From assembly GCA_017444825.1 (NCBI GenBank), contig JAFSVU010000050.1:167194-231193 (forward strand): a DNA stretch of 64,000 nt, given 5' to 3'. The DNA is from Clostridia bacterium (GTDB lineage Bacteria; Bacillota; Clostridia; UBA1212). The number at the start of each line of letters is the position of its first letter. Within the stretch, counting starts at the first letter, position 1. Positions 43,155 to 52,714 of this stretch are shown one piece after another. Under the pieces are notes generated by a model, which saw only the letters and a list, made by a program, of their open reading frames with translations, had not been told where the DNA came from and made no database searches. A program made the translations under genes and the position numbers.

Positions 43155-43830
43155 TCGGCACCTCCCCTGATATGACTTCCACACAAATTCTGCCTTCTTT
43201 TTCGACAATGCGCGCCACGTATCCATCCGTCTTGTCCATCAGCTCCGGGAAAGGCAGCACATATCCCTTGAGATAGACCGCGTCGTCGCATATCTTGCAC
43301 ATATCATCCGGCATCTTTCCGTACAGGTATTTAATATCATTAAAACCAATGTCATCATCCCGCCACTCGCCGGTCTGATAGCCTGATGGTGCCCTGTACC
43401 CGTCGCCGTAAACGTCTGCTATCACCGAAAACGATTGCCGTTGATACGCGGCAAAGAGCTCCTTCAGTTCACATTTCAGCCCGTGGATCCTGAGGGAATA
43501 CGCCTTGCCATCACCCACAAGGTATATCAACCTGCTCCCGTCCGCTTTTTCGAATGACAGATTATCGTCGTAAAGATCCGATTTTTTTACCGACTCGATA
43601 AGCTTATCGACGTTGAAAACGTCCCCGGAAAAGCCATAAGACAGCTCGTTACGGAGACCCGTGTATTTCCCAAGAGAAAACGTCTCCCCGGAAAAGGATT
43701 CCACGGACACGTCAAGGCCGTTGATCATGTCCAGCAGCCCCCTCGTCAGGAAGGTTAGCAGAACAACTGCTGCCGCCACCGCCAGACAAACGGCGGCTAT
43801 TTTAATTCTTTCTTTTACTATTGCTTTCAT
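43147..43830 (-). CDS. Membrane-anchored protein, paralogue of 43842-44564
   Basis: 227 residues: an N-terminal helix (IAAVCLAVAAAVVLLTFLT) and an outside domain with FSGETFSLGKYTGLRNEL, ASGYQTGEWRDDDIGFNDIKYLY-like and VYLKGYVLPFPEL segments. It aligns by eye with the next upstream gene (FNDIKYLYGKMPDDM / MDDVKYLYSKVDPEM). No family recognised. Its stop overlaps the ATPase start, so it belongs to the transporter operon; a substrate-handling or sensory role is inference. Confidence 0.75.
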   Translation of the reverse strand: MKAIVKERIKIAAVCLAVAAAVVLLTFLTRGLLDMINGLDVSVESFSGETFSLGKYTGLRNELSYGFSGDVFNVDKLIESVKKSDLYDDNLSFEKADGSRLIYLVGDGKAYSLRIHGLKCELKELFAAYQRQSFSVIADVYGDGYRAPSGYQTGEWRDDDIGFNDIKYLYGKMPDDMCKICDDAVYLKGYVLPFPELMDKTDGYVARIVEKEGRICVEVISGEVPNE

Positions 43831-43841
43831 ACTGATTTAAA

Positions 43842-44564
43842 TTAAGGATAGATCACATCGACCATCACACTTCCCGACTCGTCCTCGAAAATCTTAACAC
43901 CGTATTTGTCTGTGGGTTCATAAGATATCAATTCCCATGAGACTTCATCAATAATTGCGGCATATCCTTTCACAAATATCCCCTCATCGGTTATCTCATA
44001 CATCTCCGGGTCTACCTTCGAATACAGATACTTAACGTCATCCATTGTCACATCCGCATCCCATTTTCCCGGAGTGTCGTACCTTCTTGTTTTCGGGTTC
44101 ATATCATGGGTAACGTATGTGTCCACCGGCACCCACATAAATCTCATAAGGTGCGACTTATATTGAACATCGTAATATTTTTTCTCCAAAGGGACCAGCC
44201 ATACCCTGTTGTCAAAAAATCGTAACGTAAATACCTTCCCGGATACGACCAGATATATAACGGTGGAAAAGGGACTGTTAGAGTTTTTGAATACAAGTTT
44301 TTCATCAAAGTATTCACAATTCCGGACATATTCCATAAAACCGTCAATGTCATCAAGTTCAACAATACAGTACTCCAGACTTGACAAGGTCCCTTTCCAT
44401 TTTCCGAAGTTCAGCACCGTTCCGTCGAAGAATTCCTCTTCTACAGTGACCATACCGTCATCTTTCGGAAGATTTGAAAGTAGAGTAAAAGCAACAGTTC
44501 CGATAATAACCAAAGCGATGAAAGCTATTACAGGTACAAGAATGATCTGTTTTTTTGAATGCAT
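43842..44564 (-). CDS. Membrane-anchored protein, first gene of the ABC operon
   Basis: 241 residues, start at 44564 with GGAGG 7 nt upstream. One N-terminal helix (IILVPVIAFIALVIIGTVAFTLL) and an outside domain paralogous to 43147-43830, including VLNFGKWKGTLSSLEY, GKWDADVTMDDVKYLYSK and GIFVKGYAAI. The domain is not recognised. It is 11 bp from its paralogue and likely cotranscribed with it and the ABC genes. Confidence 0.75.
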   Translation of the reverse strand: MHSKKQIILVPVIAFIALVIIGTVAFTLLSNLPKDDGMVTVEEEFFDGTVLNFGKWKGTLSSLEYCIVELDDIDGFMEYVRNCEYFDEKLVFKNSNSPFSTVIYLVVSGKVFTLRFFDNRVWLVPLEKKYYDVQYKSHLMRFMWVPVDTYVTHDMNPKTRRYDTPGKWDADVTMDDVKYLYSKVDPEMYEITDEGIFVKGYAAIIDEVSWELISYEPTDKYGVKIFEDESGSVMVDVIYP

Positions 44565-44840
44565 AAACAAGCCTCCGGTAAAATCAATCTTTGGCGGCGG
44601 AACCAACATCACCCGCCGTTACAAGTTTAGCAGTATTTGAAAACCAAAACAAAGAGACAAATTGTCACTTCAAGAGTATTTTAAGCTTCCCGATGCAATG
44701 AGATCGTGGGAAATCCATTGTAAAAACAAAACACCAAGGCCCGATATTTACCGATATTTGTATATAAAACACGCGCAAAAATATGATATAATCCTTTCCG
44801 GACTCTAAACCGGGCCATAGCCCTTCAGGAGGTTTTCATT

Positions 44841-45217
44841 ATGCCGAGAAAAGCATTGGCTCTAATCATTTGCGCAGTTTTAGCTCTTTCGGTTTTGTGC
44901 CTTGCCGCGTGCAGGGCTCCTGTCATAACCAAGCCCGATGAGCCGGGAACAAGCACTAAGAAACCCGAGACAGAGCCGGCAACCCCCGATGAGGGGACGG
45001 GCCAAAGCTCTTGTATAACGTTGATTACGGAAACGAAGGGGACAAGTTTGACGTCATTGGTTTCAAGGACGGACAGGCAAGGACCGTGAAGATCACCCCT
45101 CCCGGCGAAGGCTATGCACTTAAGAGCATTTCCACATCGAAGGACGGCACGATGCTGCTTCACCTTCAGAAGGATCACGTGAATTACGTGTTCATTGAGA
45201 AGATCGAGTTTGACTGA
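44841..45217 (+). pseudogene. Frameshifted lipoprotein remnant
   Basis: AGGAGG before ATG 44841 opens a lipoprotein signal with lipobox LCLAAC and a Pro/Thr/Glu spacer. Near 45000-45010 the sensible frame shifts: continuing from 45002 in another frame reads PKLLYNVDYGNEGDKFDVIGFKD to a stop at 45217. Neither piece alone is a credible gene. A deletion within a longer lipoprotein, or one indel, explains both. Upstream lies a TATAAT at 44787-44792. An assembly error is the alternative. Confidence 0.65.
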
Positions 45218-45271
45218 TATTTCGGTCAGCGTATTTTTGGCACCCTGCGCGGTGTGAACGGAGGACAGGTT

Positions 45272-47254
45272 TTGGGAACAGTTATTGATATTAAGGGGCT
45301 TTCATGCGAGTTCGGCGCCGTAAAGGTGCTGGAGGATGTCAATATGACTGTTTTTACAGGTGACCGCATCGGCATCGTTGGCGACAACGGCTCCGGCAAG
45401 ACCACCCTTCTGAACATCATATCGGGCAGGACCGACGACCTTTCTTACCACGGCAACGTCACCGTAAACGCAGGCGGCAGGATCGGCATGCTCTCCCAGC
45501 GCACAGGTGAAGACAACAGGGACATCACGGTTTACGACGACTACATTTCGGTATTTTCGGACATTATCGCGCTTGAGGACGAAATAGCTTCTCTTGAAAA
45601 AGCGCTGGAGGACGGCGGCGACGGGGCCTCTCTTTCCGAGCGTATCTCGAAGGATTACGAACTTTTTGTCGCAAAAGGCGGCCTCACGTACAAGTCGCGG
45701 GTCACGGGCATGCTTCTCGGTCTTGGTTTCGAGGGCATCTCCCACCTTCCGGTCAAATCTCTCAGCGGCGGTCAAAAGCTGCGTCTGGCCCTGGGCAAGC
45801 TCCTCCTCGAGCAGCCCGAGCTTCTCCTCCTTGACGAGCCCACCAACCACCTGGACACCGAATCCATCGTTTTTCTCGAAGAAAGTCTCCGGAGCTACCG
45901 GGGCACGGTCCTTGCGGTCTCCCACGACAGGTATTTTCTCGACACCGTAACCAATAAGACTCTCCTCATCGAAGGCGGCGTGGGCACACTCTACAATGCG
46001 CCATACACCAAGTACATACCTCTCCGGGAGGCCGACATCGAGTACAAGAAGCGGCTGTACGCCCGCCAGCAGAAGGAGATCGCCCACATAAATGACGTCA
46101 TCGAGACCCAGCGCAGGTGGGGTCAGGAGCACAACTTCGTGACTGCGGAGGCCTGGCAGAAAAAGCTGGACCGTCTTGACATCCTGAGCGACCCTACCGT
46201 TAACGCCAATGACGTCGCCATCAACTTCGAGATCTCAGAGCGCGGCGGCGACGAGGTGCTGTCCGTCAAGGACCTTTCCTTCGGCTACGCAGCCCCTCTC
46301 TTCAAGGGCCTCAGCTTCGATGTAAGGCGCGGCGACAGGCTCGTCATCACAGGCCGCAACGGCGGCGGCAAATCAACCCTTCTAAAGCTCATCTGCGGCA
46401 TCCTGACACCTTCCGAAGGCTCCATAAAGCTTGGCGCCGGCGTCACCATATCATACTATTCCCAGGACTTTGCGGAGCTGGACCTTTCAGGCACCCCTTT
46501 TGAGGAGACCTTCATGGCCGCAAACGCGGATTACTACAACGGCGGCGGCCTTCCCAAGTTCCGCGGCATCACGGCCTGCAGGAATGCGCTGGCGGCCTTC
46601 GGCTTCACAGGCGATGACGTCTTCAAAACCAATGACCTCCTCTCCGGAGGCGAAAAGGCCCGCCTCGCCCTCCTCAAACTGACCTACAAAAAGGGTAATC
46701 TGCTCCTCCTGGACGAGCCCACCAACCACCTGGACATCAGGACCTGCGAGGTGCTGGAATCCGCCCTCACCCGCTTTCCGGGCACAGTCATCTGCGTGTC
46801 CCACGACCGTTATTTTGTGGAAAAGATCGGCGCCAAGACCCTCGACCTCGATGCCTACACCGTTTTCGGAAGCGGTATGAGTGCCTTCGTTTCGGGCCGG
46901 GAGTCTTCTCTTAAAGTGACTCCCGGCGTCTCCGGTTCTTCTTCAGGCGCCGCCACCGGTGCTTTTTCCGGCGCCTCCACCCCCTCCGACAAACCCAGCG
47001 ACTCCAAGGAGGCATTCCTTAAAGCCAAGGAGGACCGTGCAAACGCCAAAAAGCTACAGAAGCGCATCGAAGCTCTGGAGACAGAGATCGCGTCCCTCGA
47101 AGCAGAGCTTTCAGAGTGCGACAGGATCCTCGGGGACCCCGCCCTCGCGTCGGATTTTGAGCTTATAGCCGAGACGTTTTCGAAGCAGGGAGAGGTCAAG
47201 GAAAGGCTGGATGCGGCGGAGATGGAGTATCTTGAACTTATTGATGAGGGTTAG
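45272..47254 (+). CDS. ABC-F family ATPase (ribosome-associated)
   Basis: 660 residues, two fused ABC domains and no membrane segment. Walker A GDNGSGKTT and GRNGGGKST, signatures LSGGQKLRLALG and LSGGEKARLALL, and Walker B LLLLDEPTNHLD twice. The interdomain linker (~250-315) has the helical pattern that reaches the ribosomal P site in ABC-F proteins. A Ser/Gly spacer and a C-terminal coiled coil follow. It could be a translation factor or a target-protection antibiotic resistance protein; sequence alone does not decide. TTG at 45272 is the likely start, 6 nt after GGAGGA; an upstream GTG at 45254 precedes that site. Confidence 0.9.
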   Translation: MGTVIDIKGLSCEFGAVKVLEDVNMTVFTGDRIGIVGDNGSGKTTLLNIISGRTDDLSYHGNVTVNAGGRIGMLSQRTGEDNRDITVYDDYISVFSDIIALEDEIASLEKALEDGGDGASLSERISKDYELFVAKGGLTYKSRVTGMLLGLGFEGISHLPVKSLSGGQKLRLALGKLLLEQPELLLLDEPTNHLDTESIVFLEESLRSYRGTVLAVSHDRYFLDTVTNKTLLIEGGVGTLYNAPYTKYIPLREADIEYKKRLYARQQKEIAHINDVIETQRRWGQEHNFVTAEAWQKKLDRLDILSDPTVNANDVAINFEISERGGDEVLSVKDLSFGYAAPLFKGLSFDVRRGDRLVITGRNGGGKSTLLKLICGILTPSEGSIKLGAGVTISYYSQDFAELDLSGTPFEETFMAANADYYNGGGLPKFRGITACRNALAAFGFTGDDVFKTNDLLSGGEKARLALLKLTYKKGNLLLLDEPTNHLDIRTCEVLESALTRFPGTVICVSHDRYFVEKIGAKTLDLDAYTVFGSGMSAFVSGRESSLKVTPGVSGSSSGAATGAFSGASTPSDKPSDSKEAFLKAKEDRANAKKLQKRIEALETEIASLEAELSECDRILGDPALASDFELIAETFSKQGEVKERLDAAEMEYLELIDEG

Positions 47255-47255
47255 C

Positions 47256-47395
47256 AGGTAACTGCGTAAGGGGTGCCGCACTAAGTTAAAGCGGTGCCGG
47301 ACAAAGTAATAAGTAAAAGGTAATAGGTAAAAGGTGCTGACGCAAGGGGTGCCGCTTTAAGTAATAGATAACGAGTAAAAGGTCACTGCGTAAGC
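47256..47395. repeat. Heptad-array intergenic repeat element, copy 3
   Basis: GGGGTGCCGC bars at 47270-47279 and 47346-47355 and a GCGGTGCCGG at 47291-47300 enclose heptads AAGTAAT, AAGTAAA, AGGTAAT and AGGTAAA in phase (47304-47331). A second, looser run lies at 47358-47382. Same orientation as copy 2. The rest of 47396-47735 contains no gene, only a terminator. Confidence 0.8.
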
Positions 47396-47499
47396 AAGGC
47401 CTTTTTTTAACTCACGATTTTCACCGTCAAATTGCATTTCACACAATTTCGAGGCGAAAATCAGTATTTAGTAATGCTTTTTGAGTATCGATTTTTTCG

Positions 47500-47536
47500 A
47501 AAAATGAAGGTTGTTAAGTTTGCCCTAACAACCTTC
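47500..47536 (-). terminator. Intrinsic terminator, probably of the pilin gene at 47735
   Basis: An 11-bp GAAGGTTGTTA/TAACAACCTTC stem (47506-47516 with 47526-47536) is followed on the minus strand by ATTTTTCG. It is 200 bp beyond the stop, with no gene between. Confidence 0.7.
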
Positions 47537-47734
47537 ATATGTTTATTTTGGGGCTAATCAAGAGCCATTTCCCATCCATTTAGCAGATGGGTGAGCATTG
47601 ATGTTAACCCATGTAACGGTTATTCTGTTGATTATATATTCCTCCCCCAAAAAGGTAGCGCTAATATTTTGGTTTTCATTCGTACATTTGTACTGTTTGC
47701 TAATTTTCAGCTTAACGAACAAAACGCCAAAAGA

Positions 47735-50386
47735 TTACTGCTCAATTGAATAACCGAGGTTTACAGTACCAAGCAATCCGCCCCATTCATCATATAGCTC
47801 GACAACGACTGTGACCGTAAATGTTTCTGTCTGCTTAGGCGTCAACTCTCCCGTAGTTTCGTCAACTGTAACCGATTCATCAAAGCAACCTACAAGAGTT
47901 TCATCAGTGAAGCACCCATTCAAATTAAGAGTTTTCGTTGACTCATCAAAATAAGTGTCGTTTGTCTTCCAATTCTCTACAGGTGAATTTGATGTTGAGA
48001 AGCCAATACTGCCAACATAATTGTTAGGAACTACGTTCATTATTCTCTCTGCAATTCTAATTGTTGCAATCGTGTTGGTTGTAATATTCTCTGCAACAGT
48101 TGTATCATTCCATCTGTTATAACCGCCTAAATAGAACTTATTGAAAGCTGTATCTTTTTCAGAATTATAGCATCCTCCAGAAATTCTTTGTGTGACTACT
48201 GCCTTTGCAATGTTAGTCTCACCGTTATAAGAAATAACTCCATTTTCAAGTGTAAAATCTGATGTAAGTAATCCCTTAAAATGATCGTGTACAAAATCAA
48301 ATTTGTTGGTTTTTATCTTATTAAGGTCAGCATGGGAAACAACGCCTTCAAATCTATTATTCAATTCCTTCGAAGCAAAATCCATGCTGTCCCCTTTGTA
48401 TGCATCAAACGGTGCTGCAACATCGCCGTCTGAATTCACATTTCTAATAACAACAGAAGATGTAATTGTTGAATTCTTAATTGTTGGTGTGCCATAGTCT
48501 TGGCCTAAAAATCCACCGACTTGAGTTTCTGTTGAAAGAATAGTTGTATTACTAATTGTACAGCCATCAATGACAACAGAATCTGATGAACCAACATACG
48601 CAACAAAGCCAGCAGTACTCATAGAGCTGCCCTGAACAACTGAATTGATAAGGGCACAATTATTAAATGTAAACACTCCACCACCAGTTTTTATTTGGCA
48701 TACAAATGCAGATGCCCATGAAAAATGGCTGTTCTTTATGGTGACATTATTGAATGTCAACTTATGCGAATTTGAGCTATCCCATGTCCCATAGCCAAAA
48801 GCGGCATAGCTACTCTCCATAGAATCAATCACCAAGTCATGTATGTTTATATCTTTGCTATAATAAACACCATAGATGTTACCAAAAATATTGCTTGTGA
48901 AATTTTTCATAGAATGGCCGTCGCCATCTAAGTCGAATCTATAACAATATGGAGCTAAATTCTCGATTTTATATCCGGTTATGTCAATATCTGACAAAAG
49001 CTTTATATAAAAAATATCGTAGTATCCGACGTACTTGCCATTATAAGCACACAAGAAGTTATACCATTGATTTCCGTTTGAAATTAGCAATGGGTCATCT
49101 TTAGTTCCTTTTCCACCAGCAAACATAGTGGCAGATGCTTTTACATCAGCTTTAGAGTCAACTTGATAAACGATGGCTTTTGTGTTTAAAGCATTTGATT
49201 TTGTCAAGTCAAACATACCCAAGTCGATAACTTGATCATCTTCGTCGAGTAACTGACCTTCTGAATTTCTTTTAGCTGGGTTTGCGATCTGTTCAGCAAC
49301 TGAACCTGCTGCGCATCCGGTCGTAATGCCGTCAATCAATGTTCCGTTTTCAGCTATAGCACCTTCTGTAGAAACAACCACCATCTGCTCTTTGATGCCA
49401 CTGCCAAAAAGCCATATATATTCATCGCCGTTATCACCCGTAACTTTTGTGACGAATGTACCGTTAGTTGCAATCGAAACAGCGTCTCTTGAGAACTCAG
49501 GCATTTTTTCCGTAGTAACTTTGCTGAGATCGATAGATATTTTTTTACCTTCAGCATTATGGAATTCGTTTTCAGATGCTGCTGTGAAATGGATAGCTTT
49601 TACTACTGCATCTTTCTCAAGAACAATATGTCCAGCTGCAACTTCAAGAAATTGTACTCTACCATTTTCATGATATGAGGCTGATGCAACATCAACCACA
49701 TTTACGGATAAAGCAAATCCATAATGTGTAACACCATCATCCTTTGCATTAACAGTTAACTCTTCAGAATTCGTACAAATAATCACATTTGCATGAGCGG
49801 ATTCTGCCCCTGTGGGGGTATAAGAATACTCAATGGCGGTAATATCGGTTCTTCTGCCAACGTCGACACCGGTCTTCACTTTAAGTACAGCACCGTTAAG
49901 TGTGGTTATCTTCGCATCCTCTCCCAGATAAATGGAGTATGTCTGATCATCGTACGCCGGAACAGGACCGCTCTTCGCGTTGTAGATCTTCCAAAGCTGG
50001 TAATTGTCTTTTGTGAGCTGCTTTCCCTGTTCGACACTTGCAGGGATGTATTCAACCTTTTCGCCATTCAGGTAGCAGAAAACGTCATTGGCCTGGTCCC
50101 AGAGAATTTCGTTGTCGGTGGCAGACGCATTTATCTTGCCAACCTCATAACCAAACTTCTCCGCAGCTTCAAGGGCCTCGGTCATATTGCGGTGGTTATT
50201 GCCGCCATTCTCTGCTCTGTCTGATACAAGAGCTGTGTTAAGATTTCTAATGAGTTGTTCGTCCTTGGACACATTTGCTTTCTTGATAATGCTCGCAAAT
50301 GTAGGAATAAGCACGGCAGCGAGAATCGCGATGATCACGATCACGATGACGAGCTCAACAACAGTAAAAGCTTTTTTGTTTTTCAT
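47735..50386 (-). CDS. Giant prepilin-type protein with beta-helix region
   Basis: 883 residues. Prepilin peptidase site KKA-FTVVE (Ala at -1), hydrophobic stalk LVIVIVIIAILAAVLIPTF with Glu5, then a conserved stalk domain (~35-330) including NEILWDQANDVFCYLNGEKVEYIPAS, shared with the pilins at 56889 and 61079. The remainder is a variable exported part: a GGKGTKDDPLLIS GLUG-like entry and a beta-helix-like stretch (~440-650: TFNNVTIKNSHF, VVIDGCTISNTTIL). A beta-sandwich end follows (TVTVVVELYDEW). Typical pseudopilins are 120-200 residues. Probably assembled at or exported to the cell surface by a type IV pilus or type II-like machine encoded elsewhere. GAGG site 8 nt from ATG. Confidence 0.85.
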   Translation of the reverse strand: MKNKKAFTVVELVIVIVIIAILAAVLIPTFASIIKKANVSKDEQLIRNLNTALVSDRAENGGNNHRNMTEALEAAEKFGYEVGKINASATDNEILWDQANDVFCYLNGEKVEYIPASVEQGKQLTKDNYQLWKIYNAKSGPVPAYDDQTYSIYLGEDAKITTLNGAVLKVKTGVDVGRRTDITAIEYSYTPTGAESAHANVIICTNSEELTVNAKDDGVTHYGFALSVNVVDVASASYHENGRVQFLEVAAGHIVLEKDAVVKAIHFTAASENEFHNAEGKKISIDLSKVTTEKMPEFSRDAVSIATNGTFVTKVTGDNGDEYIWLFGSGIKEQMVVVSTEGAIAENGTLIDGITTGCAAGSVAEQIANPAKRNSEGQLLDEDDQVIDLGMFDLTKSNALNTKAIVYQVDSKADVKASATMFAGGKGTKDDPLLISNGNQWYNFLCAYNGKYVGYYDIFYIKLLSDIDITGYKIENLAPYCYRFDLDGDGHSMKNFTSNIFGNIYGVYYSKDINIHDLVIDSMESSYAAFGYGTWDSSNSHKLTFNNVTIKNSHFSWASAFVCQIKTGGGVFTFNNCALINSVVQGSSMSTAGFVAYVGSSDSVVIDGCTISNTTILSTETQVGGFLGQDYGTPTIKNSTITSSVVIRNVNSDGDVAAPFDAYKGDSMDFASKELNNRFEGVVSHADLNKIKTNKFDFVHDHFKGLLTSDFTLENGVISYNGETNIAKAVVTQRISGGCYNSEKDTAFNKFYLGGYNRWNDTTVAENITTNTIATIRIAERIMNVVPNNYVGSIGFSTSNSPVENWKTNDTYFDESTKTLNLNGCFTDETLVGCFDESVTVDETTGELTPKQTETFTVTVVVELYDEWGGLLGTVNLGYSIEQ

Positions 50387-50440
50387 ATTGTTTTACCTCT
50401 TTCTTAATGTATTATTCTTTTGGGATACATCAGAAAAAGG

Positions 50441-50920
50441 TCAGCAATTCATCCTGCAATTGAGTTTTAGAATTGGTTTTTGTGTATGGAATGAAACCAA
50501 TGGTTCGGTCTGGATCACATTGGTTTTGGGTGTTAGATGTCCGGAAGATTTGATGAAGGCGACGACGGCCTTGGTTATTTCGAAGAGACCGTGGATCAAA
50601 ACCAGTGCGGTGAAGCCTGCGGTGACCGCAACAAGAACAACTACTGCCTGCAGGATGGAAAAGGTAAACTCCGGCGTAGTTCCTCTATCGCCAAAGAATA
50701 CCCCGGCCAGTCCTTTTTCGGAAAAAAGGATAAACATCTCCTCTTCTGCAGGATAATACGGGTGGACAGCTTTAAAGAAGAGGACTCCCAGCGAAATTAT
50801 GGATATAGCGCAAAACAACGCCACTATCGCAACAGATGCGGCGCGCATACCTTTCTGTTTAAAATATCTCGCAAGGTAAATAACGCTGAGTGAGATCAGC
50901 GCGAGAATGATATAAATCAT
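50441..50920 (-). CDS. Membrane protein of unknown function upstream of the giant pilin
   Basis: 159 residues: helices at MIYIILALISLSVIYLA, AASVAIVALFCAISIISLGVLFF and FSILQAVVVLVAVTAGFTALVLIHGLF, with a basic 40-residue tail. GAGG lies 7-8 nt before ATG. It is 55 bp upstream of the pilin gene on the same strand and may be cotranscribed, so an accessory role is possible but unsupported by family evidence. Confidence 0.65.
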   Translation of the reverse strand: MIYIILALISLSVIYLARYFKQKGMRAASVAIVALFCAISIISLGVLFFKAVHPYYPAEEEMFILFSEKGLAGVFFGDRGTTPEFTFSILQAVVVLVAVTAGFTALVLIHGLFEITKAVVAFIKSSGHLTPKTNVIQTEPLVSFHTQKPILKLNCRMNC

Positions 50921-51242
50921 ACCCGATCCTCTTGTCCAAAAGTATTACATAATATTAATTATGTTACACTTTCGTTACATTTCGGCCATCTTGTGTTCAG
51001 GTTTATAAACGTTTTTCCCCTTGTGAATGAATTTTACGTATTCTTCTCGTTTTTAGATAAGGGAACTTTTCAACTATGCATAATTGTCTTTTCATTTGAA
51101 AAACAGCGAAAAATCGATAAAACAGCTTGACGATGCTTCATCGATCCTGATATAATCCAAAACATAAAAAACGAATGCATTACACTACATATTTAATATT
51201 ATGTAAATTTTATTTTGAATTTTAAATACTTTTCTTGCAAAC
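50921..51242. other. AT-rich intergenic region with small palindromes
   Basis: No gene of credible quality. CATAAT-ATTA-ATTATG (50948-50963) is a perfect inverted repeat just upstream of the 50920 gene and may be an operator. A related TTTAATATTATG stretch occurs near 51190. Confidence 0.4.
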
Positions 51243-51276
51243 AAAAAACCTGCCGCGTCGACTTGATTTGGCAGGT
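51243..51276 (-). terminator. Intrinsic terminator of the pilin gene at 51335
   Basis: The ACCTGCC/GGCAGGT stem (51248-51254 with 51270-51276) is followed on the minus strand by TTTTTTG. Confidence 0.85.
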
Positions 51277-51334
51277 CTTATTGTTTATTTCAGCCCGGGC
51301 TTTGCCTCAGGCTATTGCGCATAAACTTATAAAC

Positions 51335-52465
51335 TCAGTTTGAGGCAACGGTCGTTCCGTCTTTTATAATCTTGTTGCCGATTCCGGCAGGGCCGCTTCC
51401 GGATAATGCGATCGCGTAATTCTTTCCGTTGTCGGTGCACCCCTCAAATATCACGGTCGTGTTCTTTGCACCGTACTGTGTGGAAATGATGTCTTCACCC
51501 GCAGCGTTCAGCGTGCAGTTCTTGAACGTCATTTTAACGCCGTTACCTTCATTGGCGATAAGAGCGTAATCGCCCGTTTTCTTCTGCGAAAGAACGGAAT
51601 CCTCTACGGTCACAGTGCCGCCCACGTATTTAAAGTTAAAAGCGCTCAGATTTGCGTTGATATTGCAATTCTTGATATAGACGTTTACTGTTGCATCTTC
51701 AGTAATCGTGTTGCCTGAACTAAGTAAGTTATTTGCAGGATCGCCGTAGTTTCTGATGTTTATACCATAGCATGAATCATTCAGCGTGCAGTCAAACAGG
51801 TTGATGGTCGTATTGTTCGCCGCAGTCGCCACGAGGGAGTTACTGGAGCTGGTTCCGTTAAGGTTGAGCCCGCAAAGAGTGATAGTTACATCATCGTTTA
51901 CGACTACAAAAAGAGGAGAAGTCTGATCACTCCAGAAAGCTATACCCGATGTGTCCTTCGCATCATTGGGAACAGTAAGGTTCGAGCTGTCACCCACTAC
52001 GACGAGGTCGCTTTTGACGTGCAGGTACTTTTTCTCTGTGCTGTCGTTAAGGTCATAGGAGCCCTTCAGGTAGACGATGCCGCCGTTCTCAACAGAAGTT
52101 TCCAGCGAGTCCAGGGTCGTGACTTCGGTCATTGTCTCGTAGTCGGCGCCAAGGCTTGCCGTGTTCTCCACGTACTCAAACTCGCACTTGGTCTTGTTGA
52201 ACGCATACCTGTGGTCCGCGTCCTTGGTCATCAGGTCGTAGCCGCCGTTGTAGACCGCCTTGATAGCGTCCGAAAGACTGACCTCGCCGCCCTCAGCCTT
52301 CTCTATGGCCAGCAGCGTATTCATATTTCTGAGATTCTGGGTGTCCGCGCTGCGGTTGGCTTTTTTGATGAGCGTGGCAAAAGTCGGGATCAGGACCGCC
52401 GCAAGCACTGCTATCACAGCGATCACAACAACAAGTTCAACGATAGTAAAACCATTTTTCTTCAT
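51335..52465 (-). CDS. Prepilin-type protein with beta-helix exported part
   Basis: 376 residues, start at 52465 with GGAGG 8 nt upstream; the longer frame includes promoter sequence. Prepilin site KKNG-FTIVE, stalk LVVVIAVIAVLAAVLIPTF, then YNGGYDLMTKDADHRYAF. From ~residue 130 a right-handed beta-helix pattern appears (GGIVYLKGSYDL, VTITLCGLNLNG, TINLFDCTLN, VYIKNCNINAN, MTFKNCTLN), as in pectin-lyase-like adhesins. Unlike the other three it lacks the NEILWD stalk motif. Own promoter and terminator. Confidence 0.85.
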   Translation of the reverse strand: MKKNGFTIVELVVVIAVIAVLAAVLIPTFATLIKKANRSADTQNLRNMNTLLAIEKAEGGEVSLSDAIKAVYNGGYDLMTKDADHRYAFNKTKCEFEYVENTASLGADYETMTEVTTLDSLETSVENGGIVYLKGSYDLNDSTEKKYLHVKSDLVVVGDSSNLTVPNDAKDTSGIAFWSDQTSPLFVVVNDDVTITLCGLNLNGTSSSNSLVATAANNTTINLFDCTLNDSCYGINIRNYGDPANNLLSSGNTITEDATVNVYIKNCNINANLSAFNFKYVGGTVTVEDSVLSQKKTGDYALIANEGNGVKMTFKNCTLNAAGEDIISTQYGAKNTTVIFEGCTDNGKNYAIALSGSGPAGIGNKIIKDGTTVASN

Positions 52466-52534
52466 ATTCTTTTCCTCCATTCTATATTCGCCGCGAGGAG
52501 CATCGCCAATGCAGCCCTCCGGCTCACGGGGGAG

Positions 52535-52563
52535 ATTGTAGCAAAAAAGATGCGCAAGGTCAA
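52535..52563 (-). promoter_or_regulatory. Sigma-A promoter of the pilin gene at 51335
   Basis: TTGACC (52558-52563), 17 bp and TACAAT (52535-52540) on the minus strand. Confidence 0.8.
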
Positions 52564-52649
52564 GCAAATTGCACTAAAGAGCCGTCCTACGCTGTCCTAA
52601 AGCCTGTCCTCCTGTCGTTCTCAAAGCATAATAAAACTGCAAAAAGGCG

Positions 52650-52679
52650 CAAAAAACCGCAGGGATCTCTCTCTGCGGT
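52650..52679 (-). terminator. Intrinsic terminator of the redox operon
   Basis: The ACCGCAG/CTGCGGT stem (52656-52662 with 52673-52679) is followed on the minus strand by TTTTTTG, 36 bp after the MBL-rubredoxin stop. Confidence 0.85.
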
Positions 52680-52714
52680 CGGATGCTTTTGCGTTGTTTA
52701 GTTTTGCAAAGCGC

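Noticed and set aside
41053..44564. Complete genomic island at tRNA-Met
   Set aside because: No integrase is present, and the direct copy of the tRNA end lies only ~200 bp away, so the ABC operon is not enclosed by the repeats.
45254..45271. GTG start for the ABC-F gene
   Set aside because: It lies before the only good ribosome site (GGAGGA, 45260-45265), which suits the TTG at 45272.
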